Below are positions 5,690 to 5,821 of a stretch of 5,821 bases of DNA, piece by piece. Both the position numbers and the translations under genes were made by a program. The notes under the pieces were generated by a model, which saw only the letters and a list, made by a program, of their open reading frames with translations, did not search any database and had not been told where the DNA came from. How positions within the stretch are numbered: position 1 is the first letter of the stretch; every line of letters begins with the position of its first letter. The DNA comes from an uncultured Bacilli bacterium (GTDB taxonomy: Bacteria > Bacillota_I > Bacilli_A > RF39 > UBA660). Where the stretch lies: NCBI GenBank assembly GCA_944332375.1, contig CALVJU010000126.1, positions 1-5,821 of the forward strand, in the 5' to 3' direction.

Positions 5690-5718
5690 ATTCTCGAGAC
5701 TGCTGAAAAAGTAGTCAA
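5690..5718 (-). promoter_or_regulatory. Candidate promoter with inverted repeat before the small unknown gene
   Basis: The minus strand has TTGACT (5718-5713), 17 bases, then GAGAAT (5695-5690), a good -35 with a weak -10. An imperfect inverted repeat, GACTACT-N5-AGCAGTC (5716-5698), overlaps the -35 and spacer with one mismatch in seven pairs and might bind a regulator. Transcription would start near 5683, before the ATG at 5641. Confidence 0.4.
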
Positions 5719-5721
5719 AAT

Positions 5722-5760
5722 AAAACTGATATATAGAACAATCTTCTATTTATCAGTTTT
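5722..5760 (-). terminator. Strong intrinsic terminator of a gene beyond the right edge
   Basis: The minus strand has perfect 10-base arms AAAACTGATA (5760-5751) and TATCAGTTTT (5731-5722). Inside them, after one A-A mismatch, a second 6-base stem ATAGAA/TTCTAT closes on a GATTG loop. ATTTT follows. The gene it serves must lie mostly beyond 5821. The last 61 bases (5761-5821) contain early stops in each minus frame, so at most a few C-terminal codons are present and I cannot choose the frame. Confidence 0.85.
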
Positions 5761-5821
5761 TTTATTTGAATTAAGAAAAAACTAGTAAGACAAGGTAATA
5801 TTATTGGTCCATTTCTTTATT

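Noticed and set aside
1..5821. Mobile element, CRISPR array, tRNA, rRNA or riboswitch
   Set aside because: No direct-repeat array, transposase or integrase motif, cloverleaf or known riboswitch core was seen. The VirD4-like gene alone does not establish a mobile element.

Overview
All seven recognisable genes lie on the minus strand and are transcribed from right to left. The DNA is AT-rich by eye, the ribosome binding sites are GGAGG-like, promoters are sigma-A type (three carry the extended -10 TGATACAAT), and terminators are intrinsic. TGA is used as a stop (the merR-type gene). Together these suggest a low-GC Bacillota with the standard bacterial code, possibly a gut Erysipelotrichia-like lineage. 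The phylum-level placement is an inference and the finer placement is a guess. There is no transposase, integrase, CRISPR array, tRNA or rRNA.

Layout in the direction of transcription. At the right edge (5722-5760) is a strong terminator of a gene beyond the window. Next is a small cytoplasmic protein of unknown function (5306-5641) whose reading frame continues upstream without a start codon. Then comes a single-pass membrane protein with a long extracytoplasmic, probably beta-propeller-like domain (4067-5164). It is followed by a small HAD-superfamily protein (3490-3930) and a DUF368/PopT polyprenyl-phosphate transporter (2494-3396). Next is a two-gene unit: a short MerR-family regulator (1927-2307) followed 5 bases later by a compact, soluble VirD4/TraG-like ATPase (893-1921). 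At the left edge is a peptidase S51 / dipeptidase E-like protein (1-682), cut by the window end.

Most genes form short independent units with their own promoter and terminator. The exceptions are merR-virD4-like, which is clearly bicistronic, and HAD-PopT, where I see no terminator between the genes but do see a separate promoter before PopT.

The most unusual item is the merR/VirD4-like pair. A T4SS coupling-protein ATPase core, lacking membrane helices and any relaxase or mating-pair neighbour, sits under a classic MerR promoter: a 19-bp spacer with a dyad ACTCTA-N8-TAGAGT. This looks like a coupling-protein ATPase taken over for a regulated non-conjugative job, or a remnant of an element. 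The sequence alone does not decide which.
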